Source: Hofstenia miamia (Eukaryota > Xenacoelomorpha > Acoela). Taken from it: 64,000 bases of DNA. The position numbers and the translations under genes are program-made. Of this stretch, positions 34,945 through 45,240 are shown in pieces. The DNA is taken from assembly GCA_004352715.1 (NCBI GenBank), contig SCFE01000068.1:1691487-1755486 (forward strand), read 5' to 3'. The notes below the pieces were generated by a model, which was given only the letters and a program-made list of their open reading frames with translations, ran no database searches and was not told where the DNA came from. Position 1 is the stretch's first letter. Each line of letters begins with the position of its first letter.

Positions 34945-37900
34945 TTAAAGAAACCCATATGGAAAACTCTCAATAGTATTTAAGTAATACCTTTTATCAT
35001 CAAATGGTGAGAGAGAATTCTTCTCTGTAGAGATTAAACTAATTTTATGCTTTTTATTTCTCAATGAATAATTGTTTGAAACATCAATTTTATTTGTTTT
35101 TAAACAATTTTTATAATCTTTAAAAGTTAACATTTCTTTCTCAACTGTTGTTATTCCTTTCAAAGTGTTTTACTTGCATTATTAACTATATATGAATACA
35201 TTTTGCACTTCAAACAACAAACTCATCTAAATAAATACTTTCAAGAGTTTCTATCTTAAAATAACCAGGAATTTTTATAAATCTTTCATTGAATAATTTG
35301 TGATTCTTATCAAAATTACTAAAATCAAATAATTCAAAATCAACATTAAGTGTTTTCAAATCATTAACTATATCTTTAGTTTATATATTTAAAATGGAAC
35401 TGTCTGTATCCATATAGTTCAAGGTAATATTATTTTCACCAAAAATGTTTGTAAGACATCATAATAAGTTTCATACATTAACAATTTTGAAAGTTCTAAA
35501 ACAGTAAATCCAAAATATATTGGTTTATCAAACTTCAATCTAGTTTGACAGTAATGATATACTAGAAAATTTCAAAATCAGAATGTGTTTTAAATTCTAG
35601 CTTCCTTTGTTACTTGATTAATTTTTCTGTAGTTTCAGTTTTATTAAACATTTTTACATTAATCCATCCTCTGATCTTTTCACATGTTTTTCCAAAGAAT
35701 GCATCATTTAAAAGTTTATAAAAATCTTTTTCAAAACTATTTTTTTTTCTTTTGAATGCCTGTTAGTGTTGTGGTCAATGTATTTTTCTAAAACTTTTTT
35801 CTGTTTAAATGAAATTACTCTGTGCACTTTTCCCATTTCCATGCCCATTTGTAGATAAATTTTTAATTAACTATAATGGCAAAAATAGAATGTTTTATCA
35901 TATTGATCTTAAATAAGCTTTGGTGAAGGACAAAAACATTTAAGAGCAATTAGATTTTGACATTAACTATATTCAGAAGGGTCTACCTTTCTTTTAACTG
36001 GACAAAATGGAAAGTTTTTTGATTTTATTTTTCAATTTATTTGGATATGATAAGTCACACTCAATAAACTATCCAACATTTAAATACAACATTGTCAATT
36101 CTTTTCCAGATTTAATGTCATACTTTTTAATTACTTTATTAGTTCTTTCTATTTCATCTTCATTTGAAACCTTTTGAGTTAGAGTTGAAAAGTAGTCTGA
36201 TTTTTTATCTGGAAGTTTTTCATAAGATTCAGGAGTATCAAAAAATTCCCATGGATAGAATAATTTTGACTGTACAAGTTCACATTGTCCTAAATATTTT
36301 TCTAGAATAGACTTTTTCTCAAGATTATTTGCAAAATTATTTAATGATGATGCAAGAAATCTGTAATGATTCAAAAACCTTATGCAACCATATTGCACAG
36401 AAAAATATTCTTCTTCAGTTTTACATAAGGGTTTTATAACCAATTTGTCTTTACATTTAAATAATTCATTGAAAAATAAATGTGAATCATATCATGAATA
36501 ATTATGAAAGTACAAAGGTACAAAAACCATTCATTGTTTTTGAGCAATCAAATTACAATTATTACAAGGTGCACCTCTGTATTTACCTGTTAAATAACAA
36601 TGATCTCTTACTAAAGAGTCCTTTGTGCATCCACATAAATAACATTCCTTTGAATTTTTAAATTCCTAATTTTTTTTTAGTAATTTTCATTGAAATGTCA
36701 TGTTGAAAAATAAAGAAAAACTTGTTTTCTATTTCTTTAATTTTTTGAAAAAATACTTCAACACAATCTTTTCTAAAATAAGAGATGTATTTTGACTTAC
36801 ATAATTCAGGTATATCTGATTTTAGGTATATTCCAAAAGCAATAGGTAATTGACTACATAAAATTGTAGTTTTATCAACATCAGGTAAATTATATTTGCT
36901 CTTGACCTTTTCATTATAACATTCTAAATCCACATAAATTCTAAAGGGAACATTTATTTTATAATGATAATTTTTAAATTTAATTTGATCTTCTTTTGGA
37001 AAATATAATTGTGTTGTGTCTTCATTTTTACATAATCTATTATTATTTTCAAAAGTTGACTTTTTTCTACATTTTAACAAACACTTTTTACAAAAGTATA
37101 GCTTATCTTTACTTAAATCCTTGTATAGTACACTTTTCAAGTTTTTTATTAGAACATAGTGATTAGCATACACCCCCAAATCAATTGCATTTTCATCAGA
37201 ATAATAAATAGGTAATACATTATATGAAGTTGCCCTTTCCCCCCCCCAAATTTTTAATTCAAAAACATTAAATTTTATTCCAATTTGTTTAATAAATTTT
37301 TCAATTTCATTCATTGTTATTGGAAATGTTATTCCCCTTAAATTGTATTTATCTAGATAATTTTCATAAACACATGTTCTATTTTGATTCTTAGAACTAG
37401 GATGTTGTACTGCAATTATTAACCACAAAAAACACTTATCACCATTATTAATAATATTTAAAATTGAAGAACATTTAATTGGTAATTTAACATATGTTCC
37501 ACCCCAAGAAATTTTGTACATTTTAATATTTATACTATGCACTCCAATGAATACCCAGTTTGATCCTTCTAGTTTTTAAAATCATCAATAATTTCCTTTA
37601 ATTTTGTGGAAATATTAATATTATTTACTTCATGCTTAGCTTTTATTTCTTTCATTTTAAATTGATAAGAACTATTACATCTTTAAGTGTACCTTCAATA
37701 CCTTTTGTAAATTTTAAATAAAATGAGACATTATATTTTAATGGTTGGTTGATTATATTAAAATAGTTTATTAATTTTTCTGTAAACAATGTATTAATAT
37801 CTGCAAATGGAATTCAAGTGTTTTTACCCTTAAGCTTAATTGCATCACCTGCAGGTACTTTAGTACCCTTAAAATTAACAGTTGCATTAACATAATTTTT

Positions 37901-38052
37901 ATTTATTTTAACCATTGGAATATATCCATTAATTGTAAAATCATGATTCTTTTCTACATTTTTTATATGTTTCTTAGTTTTAATATGTGCATTATCATTT
38001 TTCTTAGCAATTGTCAAATTATAAGTTTCACAATATTTTTTCTTGTTACCAT
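34945..38052 (-). pseudogene. Protein-primed DNA polymerase B, left copy
   Basis: Would replicate the element by protein priming. In order: a CxxxC...H...H-type finger near 38.0 kb (CETYNLTIAKK, HIKTKKH), a CKKCLLKCRKK finger, Exo I FRIYVDLECY, an endonuclease-VII-like CYLCGCTKDSLVRDHC ... GKYRGAPCNNCN segment, Exo II FHNYS plus YDSHLFF, motif B KLLNDAFFGKT, motif C YMDTDS, and the C-terminal SLSPFDDKRYYL. A deletion near 36,060 removes the motif A region. Many stops are present. It follows the integrase, as usual in Polintons. Confidence 0.9.
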
Positions 38053-38119
38053 CTCTCTATATATATTCTCTAGAAAAATTTTTTTGAAAATAATGTTTCT
38101 ATATATTTTTTATTTTTAC

Positions 38120-38388
38120 TCAACTATTAAATTTATCAGGATATCCTGACCACTTAACAAAGGCCATTCCACTCTTTTTTCTTAACACTTTTTCAATTCT
38201 AAATATATCTTGATCAGTTTTTTGCAATTCTTCTTCATAAAATGATCCTTTTATTTCTTCATCAGCAAAGTCCTTCAATGTGTATGTTATAGGGTCTGTT
38301 AATTTTAATTTATCAATAATAAATATTTCTTCAGTCCAGTGTGGTGTATAACCTTTATCAAAAACTTTTCTTTTAAGTTTGCTTATTC
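38120..38388 (-). pseudogene. Integrase C-terminus with chromodomain, left copy
   Basis: The open frame runs KGYTPHWTEEIFIIDKLKLT, then DPITYTLKDF, GSFYEEELQKT, and a chromodomain QDIFRIEKVLRKKSGMAFVK WSGYPDKFNS. It stops where the conserved Trp is changed to TGA at 38120-38122. A C-terminal chromodomain is standard in Polinton integrases and is thought to bias insertion. The catalytic core of this copy would lie inside the 1,000-N gap that begins at 38389. The right arm has lost this part. Confidence 0.8.
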
Positions 38389-39388
38389 NNNNNNNNNNNN
38401 NNNNNNNNNNNNNNNNNNNNNNNNNNNNNNNNNNNNNNNNNNNNNNNNNNNNNNNNNNNNNNNNNNNNNNNNNNNNNNNNNNNNNNNNNNNNNNNNNNNN
38501 NNNNNNNNNNNNNNNNNNNNNNNNNNNNNNNNNNNNNNNNNNNNNNNNNNNNNNNNNNNNNNNNNNNNNNNNNNNNNNNNNNNNNNNNNNNNNNNNNNNN
38601 NNNNNNNNNNNNNNNNNNNNNNNNNNNNNNNNNNNNNNNNNNNNNNNNNNNNNNNNNNNNNNNNNNNNNNNNNNNNNNNNNNNNNNNNNNNNNNNNNNNN
38701 NNNNNNNNNNNNNNNNNNNNNNNNNNNNNNNNNNNNNNNNNNNNNNNNNNNNNNNNNNNNNNNNNNNNNNNNNNNNNNNNNNNNNNNNNNNNNNNNNNNN
38801 NNNNNNNNNNNNNNNNNNNNNNNNNNNNNNNNNNNNNNNNNNNNNNNNNNNNNNNNNNNNNNNNNNNNNNNNNNNNNNNNNNNNNNNNNNNNNNNNNNNN
38901 NNNNNNNNNNNNNNNNNNNNNNNNNNNNNNNNNNNNNNNNNNNNNNNNNNNNNNNNNNNNNNNNNNNNNNNNNNNNNNNNNNNNNNNNNNNNNNNNNNNN
39001 NNNNNNNNNNNNNNNNNNNNNNNNNNNNNNNNNNNNNNNNNNNNNNNNNNNNNNNNNNNNNNNNNNNNNNNNNNNNNNNNNNNNNNNNNNNNNNNNNNNN
39101 NNNNNNNNNNNNNNNNNNNNNNNNNNNNNNNNNNNNNNNNNNNNNNNNNNNNNNNNNNNNNNNNNNNNNNNNNNNNNNNNNNNNNNNNNNNNNNNNNNNN
39201 NNNNNNNNNNNNNNNNNNNNNNNNNNNNNNNNNNNNNNNNNNNNNNNNNNNNNNNNNNNNNNNNNNNNNNNNNNNNNNNNNNNNNNNNNNNNNNNNNNNN
39301 NNNNNNNNNNNNNNNNNNNNNNNNNNNNNNNNNNNNNNNNNNNNNNNNNNNNNNNNNNNNNNNNNNNNNNNNNNNNNNNNNNNNNNNN
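38389..39388. other. Assembly gap, exactly 1,000 N
   Basis: The round number suggests a placeholder rather than a measured size. In the left arm it should contain the end of the PLA2-like gene and the integrase core. Confidence 0.95.
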
Positions 39389-39836
39389 ACATATGTTTTG
39401 TATCCAATAACATTTGAAACTAATAACTTATCAAATCTTTCACGGATATTCTTAGGTTTAACATTTCTTAAATTATTCAACATTTGTTTGTCACAGTTAG
39501 CTTTAAGGAGAACTTTGTTCCCCCCCTCAATGGAATTTGGAGAGCCTTGAGCTTTGTTATAACATATATCATGTTCTCTAGAAATAGCATCAATTTGATT
39601 ATATGGTTGTACATTATTTTTCAATTGTTTCTGTAAAGGATTATATGGTCCAGTATATTTATGATTTGGAAGTGTGAAACCTCCTTTTGGTTTTGGAAGG
39701 TAACCAATTGCTTTATGAATATCAAGGGTTCCACCATAGGAAGCATTATACATTTTTTGTTGTAAGTAATTGTCCTGAGCCTGGAATGGAACCTGTTAAT
39801 CTTTTTTCTAACACAGTAAGTTAAATTAGTTGTCAT
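39389..39836 (-). pseudogene. Parvovirus-VP1-type phospholipase A2 protein, left copy
   Basis: Starts MTTNLTYC at 39836. After a frame change, the 39753 frame reads GGTLDIHKAIGYLPKPKGGF and then the calcium-loop motif KYTGPYNPL and the catalytic dyad SREHDICYN. Further on CDKQMLNNL would hold the partner Asp. This is the fold found in the unique N-terminal region of parvovirus VP1, where it breaches endosomal membranes. Similar domains have been noted in adintovirus-like elements. The 3' end runs into the N gap. Confidence 0.8.
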
Positions 39837-39851
39837 CTTTATAAAATAAGA

Positions 39852-39875
39852 AGTGAAATTAATTTCATGACAGAG
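39852..39875 (-). promoter_or_regulatory. Shared leader motif before left PLA2-like gene
   Basis: The minus strand reads CTCTGTCATGAAATTAATTT CACT, then a TTTTATAAA box, 16 nt before the ATG at 39836. It is the most diverged of four copies of the motif described at 40497. Confidence 0.5.
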
Positions 39876-39949
39876 AAGTTCTACTTCTTCTTAAAAAAAT
39901 ATTTTCTTTTTTCTTATATAATGAAGATTATTAATTATGATACTCCAAA

Positions 39950-40453
39950 AGCAATTATATACAGAAGTATATAAAACCATGTTTGTGCAATTTGTCCTTA
40001 TTTTCTTTGGAACATTGTAATAAGTTTGTGAAATATATATTGCTGATATGTTATTATAATGACCATCAGTGAAATGATTTGCAATTTTATTTTGTGTCTT
40101 TTCTGGGGCATTTACAGGGTTGTCAAAGATAACTATTTTTCTATCTGTTGGGTTACCATTTTTGTACTTATTAGTGTTTTTCTGGTAATATTTCTAAAAC
40201 ATTATAACCTACTTGATTTGATATGCTTTTCATTATCTTAATTAGATTTTGTATTTTTTCTTGATGAAAATTTGGAGTATAGATGTATAATTTATCATAA
40301 TATATAAGAGGTCTTAAAATCATATCCATTAATACATTAGTTTTTTCCACATCCTGATTTTCCACATGTAAGCATTCTAAAGTCTTCTGATAAAAAATCT
40401 AATTTTGATTTGTCATTTTTCAATTTTGGAGTATCATAATTAATAATCTTCAT
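39950..40453 (-). pseudogene. FtsK/HerA-type genome-packaging ATPase, truncated
   Basis: The start is ATG at 40453 (MKIINYDTP). The Walker A is CGKSGCGKTN near residue 30, Walker B is KIVIFDN, and the downstream sensor-like stretch is HYNNISAIYISQTYYNVPKK then RTNCTN. An extra A in the A6 run at 40341-40346 shifts the frame inside Walker A, and a second shift lies near 40,180. The gene ends at the palindrome centre near 39,950, where the left arm's first ATPase codons (39921-39947) begin on the opposite strand. It is divergent from the PLA2-like gene with only 81 bp between start codons. Confidence 0.8.
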
Positions 40454-40534
40454 TATATAGGCAAAAGAAAATATTTTTTAAGAAGAAGTAGGACTTCTCT
40501 GTAGTGAAATTATTTTCACTTCTTATTTTATAAA
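40454..40534. promoter_or_regulatory. Putative bidirectional promoter between ATPase and PLA2-like genes
   Basis: An 81-bp spacer separates two outward-facing start codons. It holds a GAAGAAGTAGGACTTCTC hairpin-like element, the shared leader motif, a TTTTATAAA box toward the PLA2-like gene and TATATA toward the ATPase. The same arrangement is mirrored at 39837-39920. Confidence 0.45.
40497..40520 (+). promoter_or_regulatory. Shared leader motif before right PLA2-like gene
   Basis: The core TGTAGTGAAATTATTTTCAC is nearly self-complementary. It is followed by TTCTTATTTTATAAAG and the ATG at 40535. The same core precedes the core-like gene in both arms (34661-34684 and 43563-43586), at 17-20 nt from the ATG. 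Confidence 0.55.
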
Positions 40535-41080
40535 GATGACAACAAATTTAACTTACTGTGTTCAAGAAAAAAGATTAACAGGTTCCATTCCAGGCTCAGG
40601 ACAATTACTTTCAACAAAAAATGGAAGAAATATGCTAAAATCAATTTGTAGCAATTGAGGAAGTAAAAAGACACAATTTGTTGGAAAGGGAAGTAAAGTT
40701 GGTGAAGGTCTTGATATTCATAAAGCAATTGGTTAGCTTCCAAAACCAAAAGGAGGTTTCACTTTTCCAAATCATAAATATACTGGACCATATAATCCTT
40801 TACAGAAACAATTGAAAAATAATGTACAACCATATAATCAAATTGATGCTATTTCTAGAGAACATGATATATGTTATAACAAACCTCAAAAGGGGAAAGC
40901 TAGCAGTGACAAACAAATGTTGAATAATTTAAGAATATCCATGAAAGATTTGATAAATTGCTAATTTCAAATATTATTGGTACAAAAAATATGTTTGGTT
41001 TGGGAAGGAAAACAGAGCTTTCCAATGTAAACATTAAAAAATACTCCAAAATAGAAAGGGTTGTTCCCCACAGGAAACTT
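40535..41080 (+). pseudogene. Parvovirus-VP1-type phospholipase A2 protein, right copy
   Basis: ATG at 40535 (MTTNLTYC, then TGSIPGSGQLLST). After stops and shifts come GKGSKVGEGLDIHKAIG, KYTGPYNPL and SREHDICYNK, so the calcium loop and His-Asp dyad survive as in the left copy. The segment between the dyad and DKQMLNNL is shortened relative to the left arm. The frame breaks again near 40,940 and the tail (NMFGLG, VNIKKYSK) runs toward the integrase. It is not translatable as one protein. Confidence 0.75.
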
Positions 41081-42046
41081 TAGCTAATGAACTTCACAAA
41101 CCTATTAAAAGAATATTTAGAAGAAGACAGGTGATTGTAAATCATATAGATGAAATTTGGTGTGCTGACTTAGTTGATATGCAAAAATTTAGTAAATGGA
41201 ACAAAGGNNNNNNNNNNNNNNNNNNNNNNNNNNNNNNNNNNNNNNNNNNNNNNNNNNNNNNNNNNNNNNNNNNNNNNNNNNNNNNNNNNNNNNNNNNNNN
41301 NNNNNNNNNNNNNNNNNNNNNNNNNNNNNNNNNNNNNNNNNNNNNNNNNNNNNNNNNNNNNNNNNNNNNNNNNNNNNNNNNNNNNNNNNNNNNNNNNNNN
41401 NNNNNNNNNNNNNNNNNNNNNNNNNNNNNNNNNNNNNNNNNNNNNNNNNNNNNNNNNNNNNNNNNNNNNNNNNNNNNNNNNNNNNNNNNNNNNNNNNNNN
41501 NNNNNNNNNNNNNNNNNNNNNNNNNNNNNNNNNNNNNNNNNNNNNNNNNNNNNNNNNNNNNNNNNNNNNNNNNNNNNNNNNNNNNNNNNNNNNNNNNNNN
41601 NNNNNNNNNNNNNNNNNNNNNNNNNNNNNNNNNNNNNNNNNNNNNNNNNNNNTGGGTTGATTATTCCACTAAAAGATAAAACTGGACCTACTGTTAGAGA
41701 TGCATTAAAGGATCAATTACATTCATCCTCTAGAGTTCCAAAATTTCTATGGGTTGATAAAGGAAAGGAATTTTATAATAAAGATGTTCAAGAACTATGT
41801 GACAAATATAAAATAAAGATGTACTCAACAGAAATTCTTGAGAAGAATTCAATTGTTGAAAGATTTAATAGGACAATTAAAAATAAAATGTGGAAAGAAT
41901 TCACAAAGCAGAATCATACAGAATATTTGGATATACTTCCTAAAATATTCAATGAATACAATAATACAAAACATAGCTCTATAAAAATGACTCTAATTGG
42001 AGCTTCCAAAGTGAAAAATGAATATGAAGTTTACCACAATTGGTAA
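41080..42046 (+). pseudogene. Polinton integrase (retroviral-type), right copy
   Basis: NELHKPIKRIFRRRQVIVN precedes IDEIWCADLVDM with the first catalytic Asp. A 445-N gap (41208-41652) follows, then PKFLWVDKGKEFYN with the second Asp and EKNSIVERFNRTIKNKMW with the Glu. The frame ends YEVYHNW. The DDE triad is present around the gap. The C-terminal SH3-like/chromodomain part seen in the left copy is missing because a deletion joins the integrase directly to mid-polymerase sequence at about 42,045. Confidence 0.85.
41208..41652. other. Assembly gap, 445 N
   Basis: It interrupts the integrase core between the first and second catalytic aspartates. The flanking frames are compatible, so the gap size may be roughly right. 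Confidence 0.95.
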
Positions 42047-43300
42047 TTGACAATGTTGTATTTAAAAGTTGATGTCCTATTACTAGCAGATATTTTTGAA
42101 AATTTTATGCATACTCATTACCTAGATACATTTGGCAATGTGGATTAAAATTTACAAATGTTCAATTAGATTATTTGAAAGATCCTGACATTGTACTTTC
42201 AATTGAACAAAATATCCGCGGGGGGATTAGCTCCATAATGGGCAATAGATATATTAAATCAACAGATGAAAATAAAATTTTGTATATTGACGCAAATAAT
42301 TTATATGGTTGGGCAATGAAACAAAACCTTCCTTATAGTGATTTTAAGTTTTTAGAAGTAAATGAGGACCTAATTGAGAAAATAATTGGAACTTCTGATA
42401 ACAGTCCTATTGGATACTTTATTGAGTGTGACTTATCATATCCGAATAAATTAAAAAATAAAACAAAAAACTTTCCGTTTTGTCCAGTTAAAAGAAAGGT
42501 AGACCCTTCTGAATATAGTGAATATCAAAATCAAATTGCTCTTAAAAGTGTTAAACAAAGTTGTGAAATGAATTTCACTCCTATACCAAAGCTTATTTGT
42601 GATCAACATGATAAAACATTCTATTTTTGCCATTATAGGCTATAAAAGTTATATTTACAAATGGGCATGGAAATGGGTAAAGTGCACAGAGTAATTTCAT
42701 TTAAACAGAAAAAAGTTTTAGAAAAATACATTGACCAAAACACTAACATGCGTTCAAAAGCAAAATAGTTTTGAAAAAGATTTTTTTAAACTATTAAATA
42801 ATGCTTTCTTTAGAAAAACGTGTGAAAATATTAGAGGACAGATAAATGTAAAAATGTTTAATAAAACTGAGACTACTGAAAAATTAATTAAGGAGCAAAG
42901 TAAGCTAGAATTTAAAACACATTGTTAATGTACAAAACTTATTATGATGTTTTGCAACTATTTTTTAATGAAAATCATATTACCTTGAACTATATGGATA
43001 CAGACAGTTTTATTTAGATGAGTTTGTTGTTTGAAGAGCAAAATGTATTCATATATAGTTAATAATGCAAGTACAAACACTTTGAAAGGAATAGCAAATG
43101 TTGAGAAAGAAAAGTGAACTTTTAAAGATTATAAAAATTGTTTAGAAACAAATAAAATTGATGTTTCAAACAATTTTTCATTGAGAAATAAAAAACATAA
43201 AATTAGTTTAATCTCAACAGAGAAGAATTCTCTCTCACCATTTGATGATAAAAGGTATTACTTAAATACTAATGAGAGTTTTCCATATGGGTTTCTTTAA
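42047..43300 (+). pseudogene. DNA polymerase B, C-terminal half, right copy
   Basis: Begins within the exonuclease/palm boundary (LYLKVDVLLLADIFENF). An intact frame 42175-42645 contains motif A in LYIDANNLYGWAMKQ. Later come motif B as KLLNNAFFRKT (Gly to Arg against the left copy's FFGKT) and motif C NYMDTDSF, and the end matches the left copy's SLSPFDDKRYYL. The N-terminal fingers, Exo I, endonuclease-VII-like segment and Exo II are deleted. This arm keeps the motif A block that the left arm lacks. Several stops are present. Confidence 0.85.
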
Positions 43301-43562
43301 ATAATAAGGATATGTATTTATTTTAATCTTTTCTGGTTGAAATCCAAATATATTATTTGATAAAATTTCGTCTTTAATAAACTTGTACATTTGTGCAGTT
43401 AGAAGTTTGTCAAATATTTTGAAAAAGGTTGAGTTCTGTTTAAAACAAATAGATTATAAGATTAGTTTTAATCAATATAAACATAATAAATATAACCAAA
43501 ACTAATAAATGGTACAATATTACCTGTGGAAAAATATATTTTCTTTTAAGGAGAACTTTGTT
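43301..43562. other. Spacer between polymerase and core-like gene, right arm
   Basis: AT-rich, conserved with 34,700-34,944 of the left arm, and apparently non-coding. It ends in a GGAGAACTTTGTTCAC hairpin-like element just before the shared leader motif. Confidence 0.5.
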
Positions 43563-43586
43563 CACTGTAGTGAAATTATTTTCACT
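43563..43586 (+). promoter_or_regulatory. Shared leader motif before right core-like gene
   Basis: Contains TGTAGTGAAATTATTTTCAC followed by TTACTTATATATATACAA and the ATG at 43606. It matches the leader before the PLA2-like gene although the two coding regions are unrelated. Confidence 0.55.
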
Positions 43587-43605
43587 GTTACTTATATATA
43601 TACAA

Positions 43606-44066
43606 ATGGCAGAATATAAAAACTATAACATATACATAAATAATGGTCAGTTAAATAAATTGAAAAAAGTATTAAAAATTCAAGTCCTATAACTTTAAGG
43701 ATTAGTAATTCTAAACAAGGAACTTCCATTCCATTTTTTTAACAGAAAGACAAAGAAACCAATTAGAAAATGCTAAGAAAATAAATAAAGCTTGTTATAT
43801 TAAAATTTCTACAACACAACTTAATGCAATGGAAAAAATGGTGGTGCTTTGACCCCCTTACTTATGGCAACTGCCCCATTAATTGGAAAGTAGGCAGTAG
43901 CACCATTAGTTACTGGTGCAGTGCAAGCCTTGGTAAGAAATTCAATCAATAAAATCTTTGGAAAGGGTTTAAAACAAGCAATTCCAGGAAAAGGTATGCA
44001 ATTAAATACACCTAAAGGAAATGGATTGAAAATTGGATCTCCAGGTTCAAAAGGGAAAGGAATGTG
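43606..44066 (+). pseudogene. Small hydrophobic/basic virion-core-like protein, right copy
   Basis: MAEYKNYNIYI opens the frame. The order of segments is as in the left copy, ending in a KGNGLKIGSPGSKGKGM-type tail and TGA at 44064. The T7 run near 43,737 and the A-run near 43,836 carry the same one-base-short state as the left copy. In addition GCA-to-TGA and TAT-to-TAG type changes interrupt the hydrophobic segment, and a shift is needed near 43,680. It is non-functional as written. Confidence 0.55.
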
Positions 44067-44093
44067 ATTAAATACACCTAAAGGAAAGGGAAT

Positions 44094-44426
44094 GCATTTT
44101 ATTATTTTAAAGATGCCAATGTATCTACAGGTAATGCAGTTACCTTTAAGAATTCTGGCTCTGTCAATCTTGAGTATTTTGATAGTTTGGGTCTACCTCC
44201 ATTTCAAAGTATTTTGTTAAGGACAATATTTTGTACAACAGTTCACAGTATCAACAAATTTCTAGTGTATTGTGGATACTATTGTATTTGCTTTATATAT
44301 GAAAGATGCCAGGGCAGAGATTATTTCTCAATACTTAATGATCTTTACAAAAGAAAATTTGACAGATATAAAATTGAAGAATACATTAAGAACTATTTTC
44401 TTAGCTCATATATAAATGGGATTTAA
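44094..44426 (+). pseudogene. Adenovirus-type cysteine protease, right copy, N-terminus deleted
   Basis: The sequence passes from the end of the core-like gene directly to YYFKDANVSTGNAV, EYFDSLGLPPF and a broken Q-region followed by VYCGYYCICF with the nucleophile Cys. The N-terminal part, including the catalytic His region (TGTHW in the left copy), is deleted. Frame changes lie near 44,160 and 44,215. The last 11 nt overlap the fibre-like ORF, as in the left arm. Confidence 0.8.
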
Positions 44427-45240
44427 TAATAGTGGAATACCTGAAGCTACACACTCTAATCAAGAAGATTACAATAATAACATTGAAACAGATGTTAAAC
44501 TCGTAAAATACAAAATAAATCAAATTGAAAATAATAAGTTAGATATATCAGGGTATAATCTTTTTAATAGAGATTTAAATATGCGCAACAAGAAAATTAT
44601 AAATGTTTGTTATGGTGAACAGGAAAGGGATACTATTAACAAACAACAAATGCAAGATCATGTTGAAAAAAAAACTTGCAAACAATGAAAACAAGATTTT
44701 TCAATTTATTAAGCAATCCAATGCTCAATTATGTAGTGTTGAATCTATGCATAATTTCTATTCAAATTTACAAGACAATTACCAAAAGAATATTCAATTA
44801 TTTGAAAGAACTGAAGGTGCGAAAATTTTTGCAGAGAATTATCAACGTGGTTTTAAAAAGGCTTATGCAATATCACAATTCTCTGAAAAAATATGGTTAT
44901 TTGGTTTGATAAAAACTTTGGAAACTACTGGAGCTGCTTATAAAAATTTTTTAAAACTGAAAGCCATGAGAAAGGTTTAGATTTTCCTGCCTATGGTAAT
45001 AAAGGTTTTGATAAAATTTCAATAGAAAATGGTTATATTTATGTTAGAGATGCACATAGTTACATTTCACTTTCAGGAATTTGTATCTTATCAAAAAATT
45101 ATTATAATATGTTACATTTGAAAAATGATGTATACTAAACAATAATTAATACCTTTGTACATTTTAGAGGTAAATATGTTATTAGAACTGGTGAGATTTT
45201 ATCAAGCACAACTTGCAAAATCGTGCAAATATAATTAAAA
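44416..45240 (+). pseudogene. Fibre-like protein, right copy
   Basis: ATG at 44416 (MGFNNSGIPEATHSNQ). The shaft signature LFNRDLNMRNKKIINV, then DTINKQQMQDHVEKK, is conserved. One extra A in the poly-A run near 44,675 shifts the frame; the continuation 44690-44980 (SNAQLCSVESMHNFYSNLQD) and then ISIENGYIYVRDAHSYI follow. The head-proximal part is cut by a deletion near 45,200 relative to the left arm. Confidence 0.55.

Noticed and set aside
38339-39753. Very long open frames on both strands across 38.4-39.4 kb
   Set aside because: They are open only because they cross 1,000 N; apart from the PLA2-like end and integrase tail nothing is supported.
41131-41679. Extra long frames across the 41.2-41.65 kb gap
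   Set aside because: Only the frame joining the two integrase parts has protein similarity; the others are artefacts of N.
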